DNA of 64,000 bases, from positions 9,156,909-9,220,908 of the forward strand of contig JABACO010000003.1 in NCBI GenBank assembly GCA_013339895.1, written 5' to 3'. A program made the translations under genes and the position numbers. The notes below the pieces were generated by a model. It was not told the DNA's origin. It saw only the letters and a program-made list of their open reading frames with translations, and searched no databases. Positions 13,252-24,164 of this stretch are shown here, piece by piece (position 1 is the stretch's first letter; every line of letters begins with the position of its first letter). Source of the stretch: Ephydatia muelleri (lineage: Eukaryota; Porifera; Demospongiae; Spongillida; Spongillidae).

Positions 13252-15346
13252 CTAATCGCAGTAGTACGAATAGTAATCATAGTACGCGTAACTGTAGGAG
13301 TAGTAGTCAGCATAACTGTAGCCGTAGCCGTAGTAACAGTAGCCATAATAGTCGTTGCAGTATGAACAATAATAATAATAATTGTAGTATGAGTATCCCG
13401 AGTATCCCGAGTATCCCGAGTTACTGCTGCTGCTGCTAAGTGAGACTCCTTTTGACGACAAACCGACAATAAGTGCGACTCCAACGATGTACAGTAACAC
13501 GGCCAGCACATTCAAACCCAGTGCAATCTTGCTTTTTTGTTGGGCAGAGGTCGTCCTTCCATGTGAGGCGTCGGACTTGGCCTGCATTCATGCATAAATA
13601 ATTTATTATGCATGTCTGAAGGCTATGTGGATCTAATGCCAAATGATGTAGAGTACTACGCAATAAACATGCATTCCTAATATAGTTGTTCTTACAGAGC
13701 CAGCCAGCATTACAGCGGGTATAGTGAACAGCAGGTTCCACCATCCTCCAAAGATACAGCAGAGGCCAGACATCACAATGGAGAGCGTGAGGAAATAATC
13801 GCCCGTCCTTCCGTAAGTAATAGGTTGCATAGAGACAGTGGGCTGTGGTTGAACCACCACCATATTTGTTAACGCCTGTATTTATTGTGTAGAAAAATAA
13901 TCTTGTAAGTGGACACTGGTAAGATTCAATTAAGTCACGCCAGTACAAACCTGTTGCTGCGCAGTTGGTGGATATTGTGAGACTCCTGGCTGTGGGTAGT
14001 TATAATCAGGTGGGTACTGCTTAAATTCAGTCGCCGGATATCCAACAGACTGTGGATAGCTTTGTATCTGAGCTGGGTAGGGCTGGGCTGGGTAGGGCTG
14101 GGCTGGGTAGGGCTGGCCTGGGTAGGGCTGGGCTGGGTAGGGTTGTGCTGGGTAGGGTTGTTGCTCTGCCACGTAGCCAGGTGATTGCGCAGGGTAAGCG
14201 CCCTGGTTTTGCTGAGGGTACGCTGGAGGTTGGCCCGGGTAAACTGCGGATACATGAAAGGTTCAGCGATCAATACACGACAATGAAACTCAAGACTGTA
14301 GTGGATTTGTAACAGGACTGAGCTGATACTAGAGTAATACCGATCATATTGAATGACGTAGTACTACATGTACATGTACAGTGCGGATACTCCATTCATG
14401 TGTATAGAAAAGAGCTATGCGATAGGGGATCGACATTTAAAGTTTCGAGATGTTGTTTAGCATTCCTTCGTTACTTAAGTGCATAGCAAGTCAAAAACAT
14501 CGTTTTGGACCGTAAAGTTACGTTAAATCGTGCATGGCATTTCCGATAAATTTCCAGATTTGTACGCTAGCGTGTAGTTATATAAGCCCCACCTATCTAG
14601 CGTGAATTGCATCAATAATGGTGCACGTGTTCAGGAGGTGTGAGCTTATTGATACTTCCATACGAGAAGGGTGGGGCTTAAATAAGTTTACAATGCACTA
14701 AGCATGACTCTCATTTAAGCCCCACCCTTCTAGCGATGAAGCACTATCGATATCCTATAAACATTTGAACACACATCTTGATTGAACGTGTCTTGCACAA
14801 ATTGGACGCGTACGAATAGTGTTCCAGTACCTAGACTCCGTTGAGACGGTGCATGCCACGAAGCATTTTGGCTCAGGAAATGAGTAGATTTTGAACCCTT
14901 ATTAGTAACAAGCTGCACGGATACATAACAGGCTCATCAAGCGCCGCCCCCACTACATGCTTGTTCGCGGATAGAAAGTTTTGTTTTAAATACATTACAT
15001 GCTTGGATCGAAGGGTAGTTTGTATCTTCCTCGTATTTGCCCCAATTCCTAAATGTATCATTTCCTATCGATATCAGTGTCACGTTTGTATACAAAAAAT
15101 AAAATAAAAATAAAAACAAAATATAACACCAATCAACCTGTATGCGGTGTTCTATCGTGCCAAGTAATTGTATTTGAGTGTCCACCCACTTTTGCCGGCA
15201 ACAAGCAATGCGTTAAAATAATGACATCGATCCCAGCCTGCTCATACGGCGGTACATTACGCCGTGCATCCGCAGTGACATAATGATCCGTTCACTCATC
15301 ACAAACCTGACCGGTCCCCGTTCTACTTACCTGAGGCTGTGTTCAT
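13252..15346 (-). CDS. Dispanin/CD225-like two-pass membrane protein, four exons, intact
   Basis: Exons with GT/AG borders: 15,346-15,331 (MNTAS), 14,243-13,951, 13,875-13,696 and 13,581-13,252. They join in phase (16+293+180+330 nt) to give 272 residues plus stop. Residues 1-103 are Pro/Tyr/Gln-rich with PYPAQ repeats. A hydrophobic segment with adjacent cysteines (SGLCCIFGGWWN) lies at about 130-160. A loop TTSAQQKSK precedes a second membrane segment at about 182-205. This order fits the CD225/dispanin fold, whose members act in membrane fusion, trafficking or synapses; the role here is inferred only at that level. Residues 219-272 are extraordinary: 28 of 54 are tyrosine, mixed with Ser, Gly and Cys. 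No breaks are seen. Alternative: another proline-rich two-pass family such as PRRT-like proteins. Confidence 0.85.
14050..14162 (-). repeat. 15-bp coding repeat in dispanin-like exon 2
   Basis: Seven or so tandem units encode PYPAQ/PYPGQ inside the Pro-rich N-terminus. The units are nearly identical in DNA, so the array is young and likely variable in length. Confidence 0.9.
14244..15330. other. Intron 1 of the dispanin-like gene
   Basis: It separates the 16-nt first coding exon from exon 2. It contains an inverted repeat (agaagggtggggcttaa near 14,665-14,682 against its complement near 14,715-14,733), and a third related motif near 14,583. No gene is recognised inside. Confidence 0.7.
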
Positions 15347-16263
15347 TTTGCAAGCACCTATTCAGTTAACAATACGTCTGCTGAGGATGTTCATGAATGT
15401 ATATAGGCATCACCAATTCATAACGTTTGCGCATGCGCATGAAATTCATGCATGTCAAATGCATGAGATGACATACATGTCCTGCTGTTACATGTACTGT
15501 ACAGGTATGTCATCTAATAACAGTTGCCTGATCTGTAGCCCCGAATCCCAAACTGCCTACAAAGCCCAGAGTGTCCTGTGTGTTTATGACACATTCTATG
15601 GATCATTTTATTGCCCATATCATCCTTTTTAAGGCCCAAAGAAGGGCCCCCTCCCCCCCTATCCTGACCTCGTCACTGAATTTGGCCTGCTACACTGCAA
15701 AAGACTATATCTGAACCTGCGTCAGCAGGTTCAATATAGGATTGATTGAGGAATGATGAATGTCATTAAAATTTTAAAATCGCGTCGGGAGGGACAACGG
15801 AGAAACGGATCACTTATCTCGTTGCAGCAATCGAACGACAACACCAAGATCTACGTTTTCATGCTTCTTTCATGTCATTAAACTATGCGCTTACAGACAA
15901 ACAAAGAACCTGCTTCTCGTGCCCATTCCCAAAAAAAATTGTTCGTCGTCGTCGTCTTCTTCTTCTTCTTCTTCTTCTTCTTCCTTAGGAAGGTATAACT
16001 CGAGCTACGAACGGTTTTAAAGAACGACAATAGTACCAATCTCTTCAGAATTTACCGGCACGTTATCCTAGCATGTCATTTGGACACATATCACATCTAG
16101 AAAGAAACTACAGCGAGAAATACCTTATTTGGTTGCAAGTTCTATGGCCATCTAGCAAGTTCTAGCAAGTTCTTAATAAAATGTATAATTTTAGGGAGTA
16201 TAAATACTCCAACAGGCACTAAATTTATTTGGTGTTCCTATCGCAGTTTAGTCGTTACTTACT
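15347..16263. other. Intergenic DNA between divergent genes
   Basis: Lies upstream of the dispanin-like gene (minus) and of the Lys-rich frame at 16,264 (plus). It has a (TTC)n run at about 15,950-15,982 and a short inverted repeat around 15,712-15,733 (gaacctgcgtcagcaggttc). The promoter of the minus gene should lie near 15,350-15,500, but no clear core element is evident. Confidence 0.5.
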
Positions 16264-16834
16264 TTGGCTAGTGAAGTTGTTTTTCTAAAAATGCCTTCGC
16301 GTAATCAAAAGAAGAGATCTAAGCAACGAGCGGAATACCTCCAAAAACGAGAAGATATTTTATCACAAGAGAACACGGCTAAAGCCCGAGCGCGCTACAA
16401 GGCCGACCCTGAAAAGAAGGCCTCTGTACGCGACACCTACAAGGCCGACCCAGAAAAGAAGAAGGCCTCTGTACGCGACACCTACAAAGCCGACCCAGAA
16501 AAGAAGAAAGCCTCTGTACGCGACACCTACAAGGCCAACCCTGAAAAGAAGAAGGCCTCTGTACGCGACACCTACAACGCAAATGCTGTATCTAAGCGTG
16601 CTGCTAAAAGGCAGCGATATCAAGAGGGCGTCAAGGAGAACCGTGCTGCTAAAAGGCAGCGATATCAAGAGGACGTCGAGGAGAACCGTGCTGCCTAAAG
16701 GCAGCGATATCAAGAGAGCGTCGAGGAGAACCGTGCTGCTAATAGGCGGATATACAGGGGCAATTCAGCTACCATTAAGGCAGCTAGAAGAAGTCGGTAT
16801 TGGAAGGGTCGTAGAACCCAAAGGTATGTTATAA
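16264..16834 (+). pseudogene. Lys-rich tandem-repeat protein, N-terminal part of a Helitron-like element gene
   Basis: Starts at the first ATG in 16,264-16,293 (the second reads MPSRNQKKRSKQR). Four units of KADPEKKKASVRDTY (15 residues, 45 bp) are followed by KRAAKRQRYQE/RAAKRQRYQE units. A frame change near 16,694 (CTGCCTAAAGG where other units have CTGCTAAAAGG) breaks the frame. It resumes with RQRYQESVEENRAANRR up to a possible donor at about 16,823. Basic repeats of this type precede Helitron-associated proteins I recall from sponges and cnidarians (recalled, not searched). No Rep or helicase motif is found in the window, so the element is at best partial. Confidence 0.45.
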
Positions 16835-17334
16835 ATAGCATGCTGTATGTAGCATTTAAAGTCTAAGGGCTGCTTTCTTACGTGCTAATGTAAGTTGCTC
16901 ATGGCTTCCTGTCATGCACAATTAACACATTTCTTGTACGCTTGCATGCATATTATCAGATGTACAGTAAGGCTTCCAGTTCCCTGGTAAAGGTCAATGT
17001 TAGTACAAAAGGTTATTTGTGCATGCATCTGTGTCTGTTACATTGTACATTAGTTATCTGATGTTGAAAGAAAGGACTACACACGTGTGTATAGTACAAG
17101 TCAGTCATGCGCATCCACCCCTTGCTGCAGCTGTGTTTAATTGTTATCAGATGTACAGTAAGGCTTCCCACAAGTAAAAGTTCCCCCATGTACATGTAAA
17201 GGGTCAATCTTTGTTGTTTTAAAGGTCCACTACACGTGTGTACAGAAGTGTTACCCAAAATTGAGTTGCATGAAAATGAAATAATTCATGTAATGCGCAA
17301 TTGGTGAAATGTTTTGATACATGTATAAGGCATA

Positions 17335-18010
17335 ATGTATGGTAAAATAAAAGTACTGCAACCCTATCTTCTCCCATATAGTTACTCCCTGTTTGAGCCC
17401 AACTCTCGCACACTAGCAGAGTATGGAGTGAGGCTTGAAAAAGCAATTCTTAGGGATAGTGAGCTTCTGAGTGAAGTAAACAATGCTTTTTGCAATAGCC
17501 ATCCATTGCTAGCTCAAAAGGTTGTTACAAGATCCGCCTGTGCAGCAGTAAGTAAGATTAGTGCAGATGCATTACTTGCTAAAGCACTCAGTGTACGAAG
17601 ATCACAGGCAGGGTCACTGTCCGTAAGGTTAATGCAAAGAAGTTGCAAGAGAGTGATATTTTAGTCGGGCATAGGTTTCATACTGCTGGGGCTGAACCTT
17701 ACTTATTTGATAATTCGTACACTCACACAAAACAGCATGGAGCCATTCCAGTAGACCTCAATGGTGTGTAGTGGCAGAGGAGATAAAGGACAGGGATAAG
17801 GTCACCATGCGCCCTTTGAAATGGAAATGTACAAATGAGTGTCGCAAGCTCACTAGTGAAGAAGTAGCAATAGTGTTAAAAACAAATTCATTGTTCCAAA
17901 AGTCCATTGTGCACAACTTATACTCTCATGTTTGCAACAATTATAGCATGGTATATATACATCACAATGGCAGATCTTGGAAAAATTTGAGTAACTGCTG
18001 TCATTTACAA
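17335..18010 (+). pseudogene. Downstream part of the Helitron-like upstream protein, broken
   Basis: The frame reads SLFEPNSRTLAEYGVRLEKA, then SACAAVSKISADALLAKALS. After a frame change near 17,640 it continues RFHTAGAEPYLFDNSY, HGAIPVDLNG, and (after a stop near 17,767 and a further frame change) KWKCTNECRKLTSEEVAIVL. The order 'H.TGAEPY..D.SY ... I.V...G ... KWKC..EC' matches, from memory, the segment just before the Helitron N-terminal region in cnidarian and sponge elements. It lies in the same orientation as the Lys-rich frame 500 bp upstream and is probably the same gene split by an intron. At least three breaks are visible. Decay and absence of catalytic parts argue that it is inactive. 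Confidence 0.4.
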
Positions 18011-18119
18011 AAATAAATTTCCATAGGTGATAGGCCTAGTGGCAGAAGCTAGATAGTTAACAGCACAATATATCAGATGTGCTAATTTCAACACCACTGC
18101 ACCTGCATGCACCTCAGGT

Positions 18120-18292
18120 CATGTGATTGGATGAAATTCTACCAATAGAATTTTAGCACACCTACACACACACACACACACTCCACCCCTCCCCTCAGTA
18201 TGTGATGGCATGCATGAAAAAGTGACCAATCAGTGGAATGGACGGATGAAATTAGACCAATAGAATTATAGCACAGCTAGAAAACGTGGCTG
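18120..18292. repeat. Short tandem duplication of about 105 bp
   Basis: The phrase 'accaatagaatt.tagcaca' occurs at about 18,139 and 18,257, preceded in both copies by 'ggatgaaatt'. It lies just upstream of the reading frame starting at 18,412. Confidence 0.6.
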
Positions 18293-18411
18293 TGCATGTA
18301 TACCAGTATAAACCAGCGACCCGTAGAACAGCACATTTCTCTCTTGAAAAAAATTCAAAGGTAAATACTAAGTTTTTTACAAGTTGCTTCAATACTCTGT
18401 CTGTCACGTAG

Positions 18412-18825
18412 ATGGCTGAAGAAGTCAGGAAAGAATTTTTTGATGACTCTGAAGGAGAGGAGGTCGAGGAAGCACATACATCCTCCTTCATCACAACTTC
18501 TGCCCCCGCCTACGCTAGCCTCACCACCAGCAGCAGCGCTGCCCCGCCAGCGCTAGCCCTACCACCAGCAGCAGCGCTGCCCCCGCCAGCGCTAGCCCCA
18601 CCACCAGCAGCAGCGCTGCCCCCGCCAACGCTAGCCCCACCACCAGCAGCAGCGCTGCCCCCGCCAGCGCTAGCCCCACCACCAGCAGCAGCGCTGCCCC
18701 CGCCAACGCTAGCCCCACCACCAGCAGCAGCGCTGCCCCCGCCATGGCCCACTTCACTCGAAATAATACCGGGTATGTACATGTATGCCACGTGTGTCGC
18801 GAGTCAATTGGCGATGCTGTTCTGA
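18412..18825 (+). CDS. Acidic N-terminus plus Pro/Ala repeat frame, unrecognised
   Basis: Begins MAEEVRKEFFDDSEGEEVEE, an acidic start, and runs into Ala/Pro units (APPPAAALPPPAL) made of a 39-bp minisatellite at 18,540-18,745. After PTSLEIIPG the frame leaves the unit. Sequence from 18,745 onward is homologous to 35,555-35,070, so the end of this frame is probably a chance fusion of a minisatellite with a transposon fragment. An upstream acceptor-like cag at 18,408-18,410 may mark an exon. It could be a real host or element exon, but nothing identifies its function. Confidence 0.3.
   Translation: MAEEVRKEFFDDSEGEEVEEAHTSSFITTSAPAYASLTTSSSAAPPALALPPAAALPPPALAPPPAAALPPPTLAPPPAAALPPPALAPPPAAALPPPTLAPPPAAALPPPWPTSLEIIPGMYMYATCVASQLAMLF
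18540..18745. repeat. 39-bp minisatellite (Pro/Ala coding)
   Basis: About five units built on ccaccagcagcagcgctg followed by ccccgcca and cgcta. Two alternating variants (gccagcg and gccaacg) suggest growth by pairs. Confidence 0.9.
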
Positions 18826-19080
18826 TACGTTTTTTATTTTTCGATGCTGATAAAGCAATATGGCGATGTGTAACTCAAGTGAAGACGAGCTCGACTCGTT
18901 TGGGGGTTCCGCGTACGGGGTCGAAAGGTCGACGATGATACTGAAAATAAGATGGACGAGGATGAGGATGCCGTGGTTGACAGTGGTGGCACTGGCGACG
19001 ATGGCATATACGGCAACGATGGAGATTTTGATCCGGACGGTAATAATGATTTTGAAGGTGAAGATAATGGCTGAGATAGC
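18745..19080 (+). pseudogene. Acidic N-terminal fragment of a second transposon family copy
   Basis: Homologous to the minus strand of 35,070-35,555. It reads MAMCNSSEDELDSFGGSAYG and, after a frame change near 18,930, DEDEDAVVDSGGTGDDG, then NDGDFDPDGNNDFEGEDNG and a stop. Very acidic starts also begin the transposon gene at 24,569-27,068. About 870 bp downstream, past the 21-bp minisatellite, a fragment matching that gene's DLCDKCDQWLVSLRH region appears (19,947-20,070). The two pieces are therefore probably one element split by repeat expansion. Confidence 0.5.
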
Positions 19081-19946
19081 GACGCTCACCTCTACACACC
19101 ATCCCCGCACCTCTACACACCATCCCCACACCTCTACACACCATCCCCGCACCTCTACACACCATCCCCACACCTCTACACACCATCCCCACACCTCTAC
19201 ACACCATCCCCACACCATCCCCACACCTCTACACACCATCCCCACACCTCTACACACCATCCCCGCACCTCTACACACCATCCCCACACCATCCCCACAC
19301 CTCTACACACCATCCCCACACCTCTACACACCATCCCACATCTCTGCCACACCATCCCCACACCTCTACACACCATCCCCACACCTCTACACACCATCCC
19401 CACACCTCTACGCACCATCCCCACACCATCCCCAAACACCTCTACACACCATCCCCACACCTCTACACACCATCCCCACACCTCTACAACCATCCCCACA
19501 CCTCTACACACCATCCCCACACCATCCCCGCACCTCTACACACCATCCCCACACCTCTACACACCATCCCCACACCATCCCCACACCTATACATACCATC
19601 CCCACACCTCTGCACACCATCCCCACACCTCAACACACCATCCCCACACCTCTGCACACCATCCCCACACCTCTACACACCATCCCCACACCCTAACACA
19701 CCATCCCCACACCTCTGCACAACCATCTCCACACCTCTAGACACTATCCCCCACACCTCTACACACCATCCCCCACACCTCTACACACCATCCCCACACC
19801 TCTACACACTATCCCCACACCTCTGCACACCATCTCCACATCTCTACACACTATCCCCACACCTCTACACACTATCCCCACATCTCTACACACTATCCCC
19901 ACACCTCTGCACACCATCTCCACACCTCTACACACCATTCCCAAAC
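19080..19946. repeat. 21-bp minisatellite, about 870 bp
   Basis: About 40 units of ccatccccacacctctacaca with partial units (ccatccccaca) and scattered substitutions. Because 21 is a multiple of three, it stays open in several frames on both strands and yields spurious proteins. Confidence 0.97.
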
Positions 19947-20070
19947 ATAAAGATCCAACCAGCATGCAGCGAACTGTGTGACAAGTTTGATCAGTGGTTG
20001 GTTTCATTGAGGCACAGCCTTTTGATGAGCAGCCCAACAACATCAATGAGAGGTACAATGAACAAAACAC
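19947..20070 (+). pseudogene. Internal fragment of DUF7869-like transposase
   Basis: Reads KIQPACSELCDKFDQWLVSLRHSL followed, in a shifted frame, by residues matching NINERYNEQN. The larger copy has KIQPARSDLCDKCDQWLVSL at the corresponding place (about 26,120-26,210, minus strand). One frame break is visible in about 120 bp. The fragment directly abuts the 21-bp minisatellite and ends in unrelated TG-rich DNA. Confidence 0.7.
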
Positions 20071-21170
20071 CTTTCAGTCTGTAGTGTGTGTGTGCATGTG
20101 TGTGAGTGTCTGTGTGCTAGTTATCTAGCTCCATTTGCCTTCATATTGGGGGGGGGGGGGGGGGGGGGGGGGTACAAGTGCATTACAAACTCATTTCATT
20201 TCCTTCCCTTTATGGCTGTAAGGATCTGTTCAACAAGCATGCACTGTCAAATGTAAAAGGGAGTGCTAAACTGGCAGAATGGGAATTGATTTACCACTGT
20301 AGACAAATATACCCCCGGGAGAACGCCGGGTACATCAGACATTAAGTGTACATTTACATGTTGTTGCATTTTGAATACATGTACACTGTATGCACACTGG
20401 ATGACGAAGAAGGTGTCAGGTTGACTTTTATATGTGTTTTTTGTATGTGTGTTTGTTCCTCCAGTTAGTTAGCTTCTATAATGTGTGACTGCTGGCTGAT
20501 GTGGTGTAGTGGTTTGGGGAGTATGTATGCTGCTATAGGGGAAGAGATGTTTGTTGCTTGGTCATTGATGTGGTCAGGAAGGAGGGTTGGGGTTTGAAAT
20601 TATGAATTGCTTATTGCTGCTATGAATAACTGGAGGGAGGGTTTAAACCATCCCTTAGATCTGGTTTCTTGTTCCAGACCTGTTGTTGGTATTGACCCCT
20701 CACCTGATGCCTACCTTTACCCTACCCTCTGTGATGCTCATTTACATGTAAATCTGTTTTTGGTGGTGGGTGTTGTTCATATGATCTGGCTCTTGTGAAA
20801 GCCATATTCATATACCTTGGTTGTGATGTGAAATATTCATTATAATTTACCACAGCAGTTGTCATATAAGATACATGTAGCAGCAGTATGTGTACAATGT
20901 GCAACTTGGTGTCCCTGTGTATACACTGCCAATGTATTTGTGTATGGTGACCTCATATTTCAGTAGACCGTTCATCCATAGGTGTCCCTGTTCTGCCAGT
21001 GTAAGTGCAAAGGTGTCCCTGTGTATACACTGTTTTGCCTGTGTAAGTGCATACAGCATATTGTACATGGTGACATCTTATTCAGTTGACTGTCATCCAT
21101 AGCACGTGGAACCTGGGATTATAAGACCTGCAACTACTTTGTCTAATGCTCCTATCTGTTGAACTGATGC
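20071..21170. other. No gene recognised; G-run and a 100-bp tandem duplication
   Basis: Contains a G-homopolymer at 20,149-20,172. A tandem duplication at about 20,905-21,105 has units with 'ggtgtccctgtgtatacactg' minus its last base, followed by 'catccatag'. No recognisable protein pattern is seen in the short open frames. Confidence 0.55.
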
Positions 21171-21357
21171 CGCTAAAATGGGAACCTGCGACGTCAAAGA
21201 GTAAGTTAAGTGTATTTAATGCAATTGATTCAAATGTACATACTATCAACAGAGAATACGACGCATGAGACGAGAGCTGCTCAGAGCAGCACAAGTTGAG
21301 CACGCAGACCAGTAGATTATCGTAACTCTCACTTACCATTTCCTTACCCAGCCTTCA

Positions 21358-21867
21358 ATGGTCACTACTTCCGAGTCGGCAGCCACAGCTCCTCTGTCAT
21401 CAGCCACACCTCTGCCATCAGCCACTCAACCATCAGCCACACCTCCTGTACCTCTGCCATCAGCCACTCAACCATCAGCCACACCTCCTCTACCTCTGCC
21501 ATCAGCCACTCAACCATCAGCCACACCTCCTCTACCTCTGCCATCAGCCACTCAACCATCAGCCACACCTCCACTACCCCTGCCATCAGCCACTCAACCA
21601 TCAGCCACATCTCCTCTTCCCCTGCCATCAGCCACACCTCCTCTTCCCCTACCATCAGCCACACCTCCTCTTCCCCTGCCATCAGCCACACCTCCTCTTC
21701 CCCTGCTATCAGCCGCAGCCCTCTTCCTCTGCCATCAGCCACACCTCCTCTTCCCCTGCTATCAGCCGCAGCCCTCTTCCTCTACCATCAGCCACACCTT
21801 TTCCCTTGCTGGCAGCCACAACTCCTTCTCCTCTGCCATCAGCGTCAAATCAATTTCCCCAAAGTGA
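21358..21867 (+). CDS. Pro/Ser/Thr repeat exon of an unrecognised gene
   Basis: The frame begins MVTTSESAATAPLSSATPLP and continues in units PLPSATQPSATPP (39 bp), then PLPSATPPLP (24-27 bp). A preceding acceptor-like sequence (tacccag at about 21,346-21,352) and a donor GTATGTGG at about 21,871 suggest a real exon. The repeats shift frame near 21,720, so the last third is read differently from the first. A small upstream exon may lie at 21,176-21,203 (MGTCDVKE before GTAAGTTAAG). It has the composition of a mucin-like or disordered linker. No domain is recognised. Confidence 0.35.
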   Translation: MVTTSESAATAPLSSATPLPSATQPSATPPVPLPSATQPSATPPLPLPSATQPSATPPLPLPSATQPSATPPLPLPSATQPSATSPLPLPSATPPLPLPSATPPLPLPSATPPLPLLSAAALFLCHQPHLLFPCYQPQPSSSTISHTFSLAGSHNSFSSAISVKSISPK

Positions 21868-21921
21868 TCCAAGTATGTGGGCTTCTTGAGTTCACCAACT
21901 AATTGTATGCCTTTATTGCAG

Positions 21922-22443
21922 GAAACTATCTCACACCATCATGGTGGATGTGGCCACCATGGTGGGTTCAGCCTTGGGGAGTTCAGGGAGAACCATGGAG
22001 GTGGGGTGCACCACAAACCGCCAGGACAGAAGGGCCACGGTTGGAGAATCAGTCTTACCAGGGGCAAGGAGAGGCAGGAGAAGGAGAAAGCATCAGAGAA
22101 GGGGTCTAAATGAAACCAGGGTTCCTACCACTCTGGAAGACACACCTCTTCCCCAGACAACATCCCAACAGAGGGCTGCCATACCTGCCCCTCTGCCTAC
22201 AACATCCCAACAAACTGAGAGGGCTGCCATACCTGCCCCTCTGCCTACAACATCCCAACAAACTGAAAGGGCTGCCATACCTGCCCCTCTGCCTACAACA
22301 TCCCAACAGTCTGAGAGCGCTGTCATACCTGCTCCTCTGCCTACAACACCCCAACACAGGATTGCCATACCTGCTTCTCCAGCAACTCCACAACAGCGAC
22401 GACGTATTAACAGAAGAAAGCTCCCACCAACAACTAACATATA
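21922..22443 (+). CDS. Arg-rich and Pro/Thr repeat exon, unrecognised
   Basis: After an acceptor (tattgcag, about 21,921), one frame reads through an Arg-rich stretch (GARRGRRRRKHQRRG) into five 45-48-bp units encoding RAAIPAPLPTTSQQ. It ends RRRINRRKLPPTTNI with a stop at 22,441-22,443. It follows the 21,358 exon in orientation, and both carry tandem Pro-rich repeats, so they may belong to one gene encoding a disordered basic protein. In the phase predicted from the upstream donor a Trp-rich alternative frame appears, so the correct splice is not settled. Confidence 0.35.
22141..22380. repeat. 45-48-bp minisatellite
   Basis: About five units containing 'gctgccatacctgcccctct' and 'acaacatcccaaca'. 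Unit lengths are multiples of three, which keeps the frame open. Confidence 0.9.
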
Positions 22444-22490
22444 GACTAAACATTTGTATGCACCACATATGCACAAGCATGTATACACAA

Positions 22491-23314
22491 ATGGGAAAGA
22501 TTCCGAGAAAAGGGACCTAGCGTGTATTATAAAAAGCATAATAAAAATGCCTTACGTTTGAAATGCTATAACTTCCGAAGGGTTAACGCTATCGTCTTCT
22601 TATTTGCAGCACTTCATATTACACCATTTCTCTATGGTAAAATACTTTTTGGAATCTTGCACTTGCTCCTTGCCAGTATTGCAACGTTCGATACCCCACC
22701 GGGTTCAAACCCGCCATAACTTTCTGTAGGAGTAATGAAATCGCTTCAAATTCGGTATGTAGGTAGAGAGGTCTTATACCTATCGATTTGTTCTGTTCAT
22801 TAATTTTTATGCCATCTGTTACGGAGATACAGTTGAATAAACTACGTGCACGTTTTCCCGCTTGATTCGCGCCAATGTAATAATCCCCGCCTCCCCATAC
22901 ATTGAGCGGAGCGCAATTTGCCCAAATCATTGGCGCGAAACGAGCGCGAAAATGTGCACGTAGTTTGTTCAACTGTATCTCCGTAACGGATTGCATAAAA
23001 ATTAACGAACAGAACAAATAGATAGATATAGGACCTCTCCACCTACAAACCGAATTTGAAGTGATTTGATTACTCCTACAGAAAGTTATGGCGGGTTTGA
23101 ACCCCTTGGGGTATCGGACATCGCGATACTGGCATGGAGCATGTTCAAGATCCCAAAATGTATTCTACCATAGAGAAATGGTGTAGTATGAAGTGCTGAA
23201 AATAGAAAGACGATAGCGTTAACCCTTCGGAAGTTATAGCATTTCAAACGTAAGGCATTTTCATTATGCTTTTTTATAATACACGCTAGGTCCCTTTTCT
23301 CGGAAACTTTCCCA
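22491..23314. mobile_element. Foldback (long inverted repeat) element, copy 1
   Basis: Two arms of about 390 bp (22,491-22,880 and 23,314-22,918 reversed) surround a 37-bp centre. The tips read ATGGGAAAG and CTTTCCCA. Marker phrases 'ctataacttccgaa', 'acaccatttct', 'ttcaaacccgcc' and 'gagatacag' recur in copies at 32,973-33,527, 35,700-36,440 and 51,075-51,440. No coding region. The left arm cuts off just after the stop codon at 22,443. Confidence 0.85.
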
Positions 23315-24150
23315 AATGTAAGAATCAGGCTGATGTAAATGAACAACAGAGGAGGGGGGGGGGGGGCACAAGGAAAGGCTAGCCAGAGAGCAGTCCCATT
23401 GAAGGAGGGGTCAATGCCAACAATGCCAACAACAGAGACAAGAAGCCTGCAGTATGCAACTCTGATGGTCTTTGTATAATATTATTCATAGTATACAATC
23501 ATGCAGGCAATCTCATTGGTATCATTTCAAACCCACTGTGCCATGCCCCCCAAACGTTCGCCCCTGCAGGACTCCAGCAACACCACATCTTCCACAGCCT
23601 ACAGCACCTGCTCCCCATTACACAGCATCAGTGAGTAGCCACAGATAGATATCTCATAGGAGCAGGGCTAAACTATTAGCTTGATTTCTTATTGCCCTCA
23701 ATATGAGTTGCCAAACTTGATATTTGGCATGCACACTGCTTAAAATGTGATACAATGGAAACAAAGCTATTCTTCCAGTAGCCCTTTTCAGCATTGCAGT
23801 GGAATGTGACCAAACTGCTGCTAATGGCTTCGTGCCCCCATTTTCTCACTTGCCTACATCCCAATGTGTACTTGTTGGTGCAAAGTTAATATCATGTGAA
23901 CTACACATACCATGACCAATCTCACACACAAGCATAAGCAACAAATCAAAAGTGACACCTCATCCACTAGATTAAAAATACATAAATGTAATAGCATGTG
24001 ATGCATCCTCTGCCAACATTCAAACAGTAGTTCAGAAGGAGGCCCTTTTGTAAATATAAAATGCCACACACTTATGTGGCGAGTTCTCAGAAGAACTTTT
24101 TGGTTGATAACACAGCAAACATACATGTACACGATACATACTTAAAATAA
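23315..24150. other. No gene recognised
   Basis: A G-run at about 23,355-23,367, then mostly unique sequence. There is a small duplication 'caatgccaa' near 23,412. It is probably the 3' flank of the transposon at 24,569-27,890. Confidence 0.5.
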
Positions 24151-24164
24151 ACTCCAGCAACATA

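Noticed and set aside
18860-19696. 278-residue His/Pro/Thr frame and its antisense Gly/Met/Val frames
   Set aside because: Both follow the 21-bp minisatellite; only the first acidic residues have homology elsewhere.
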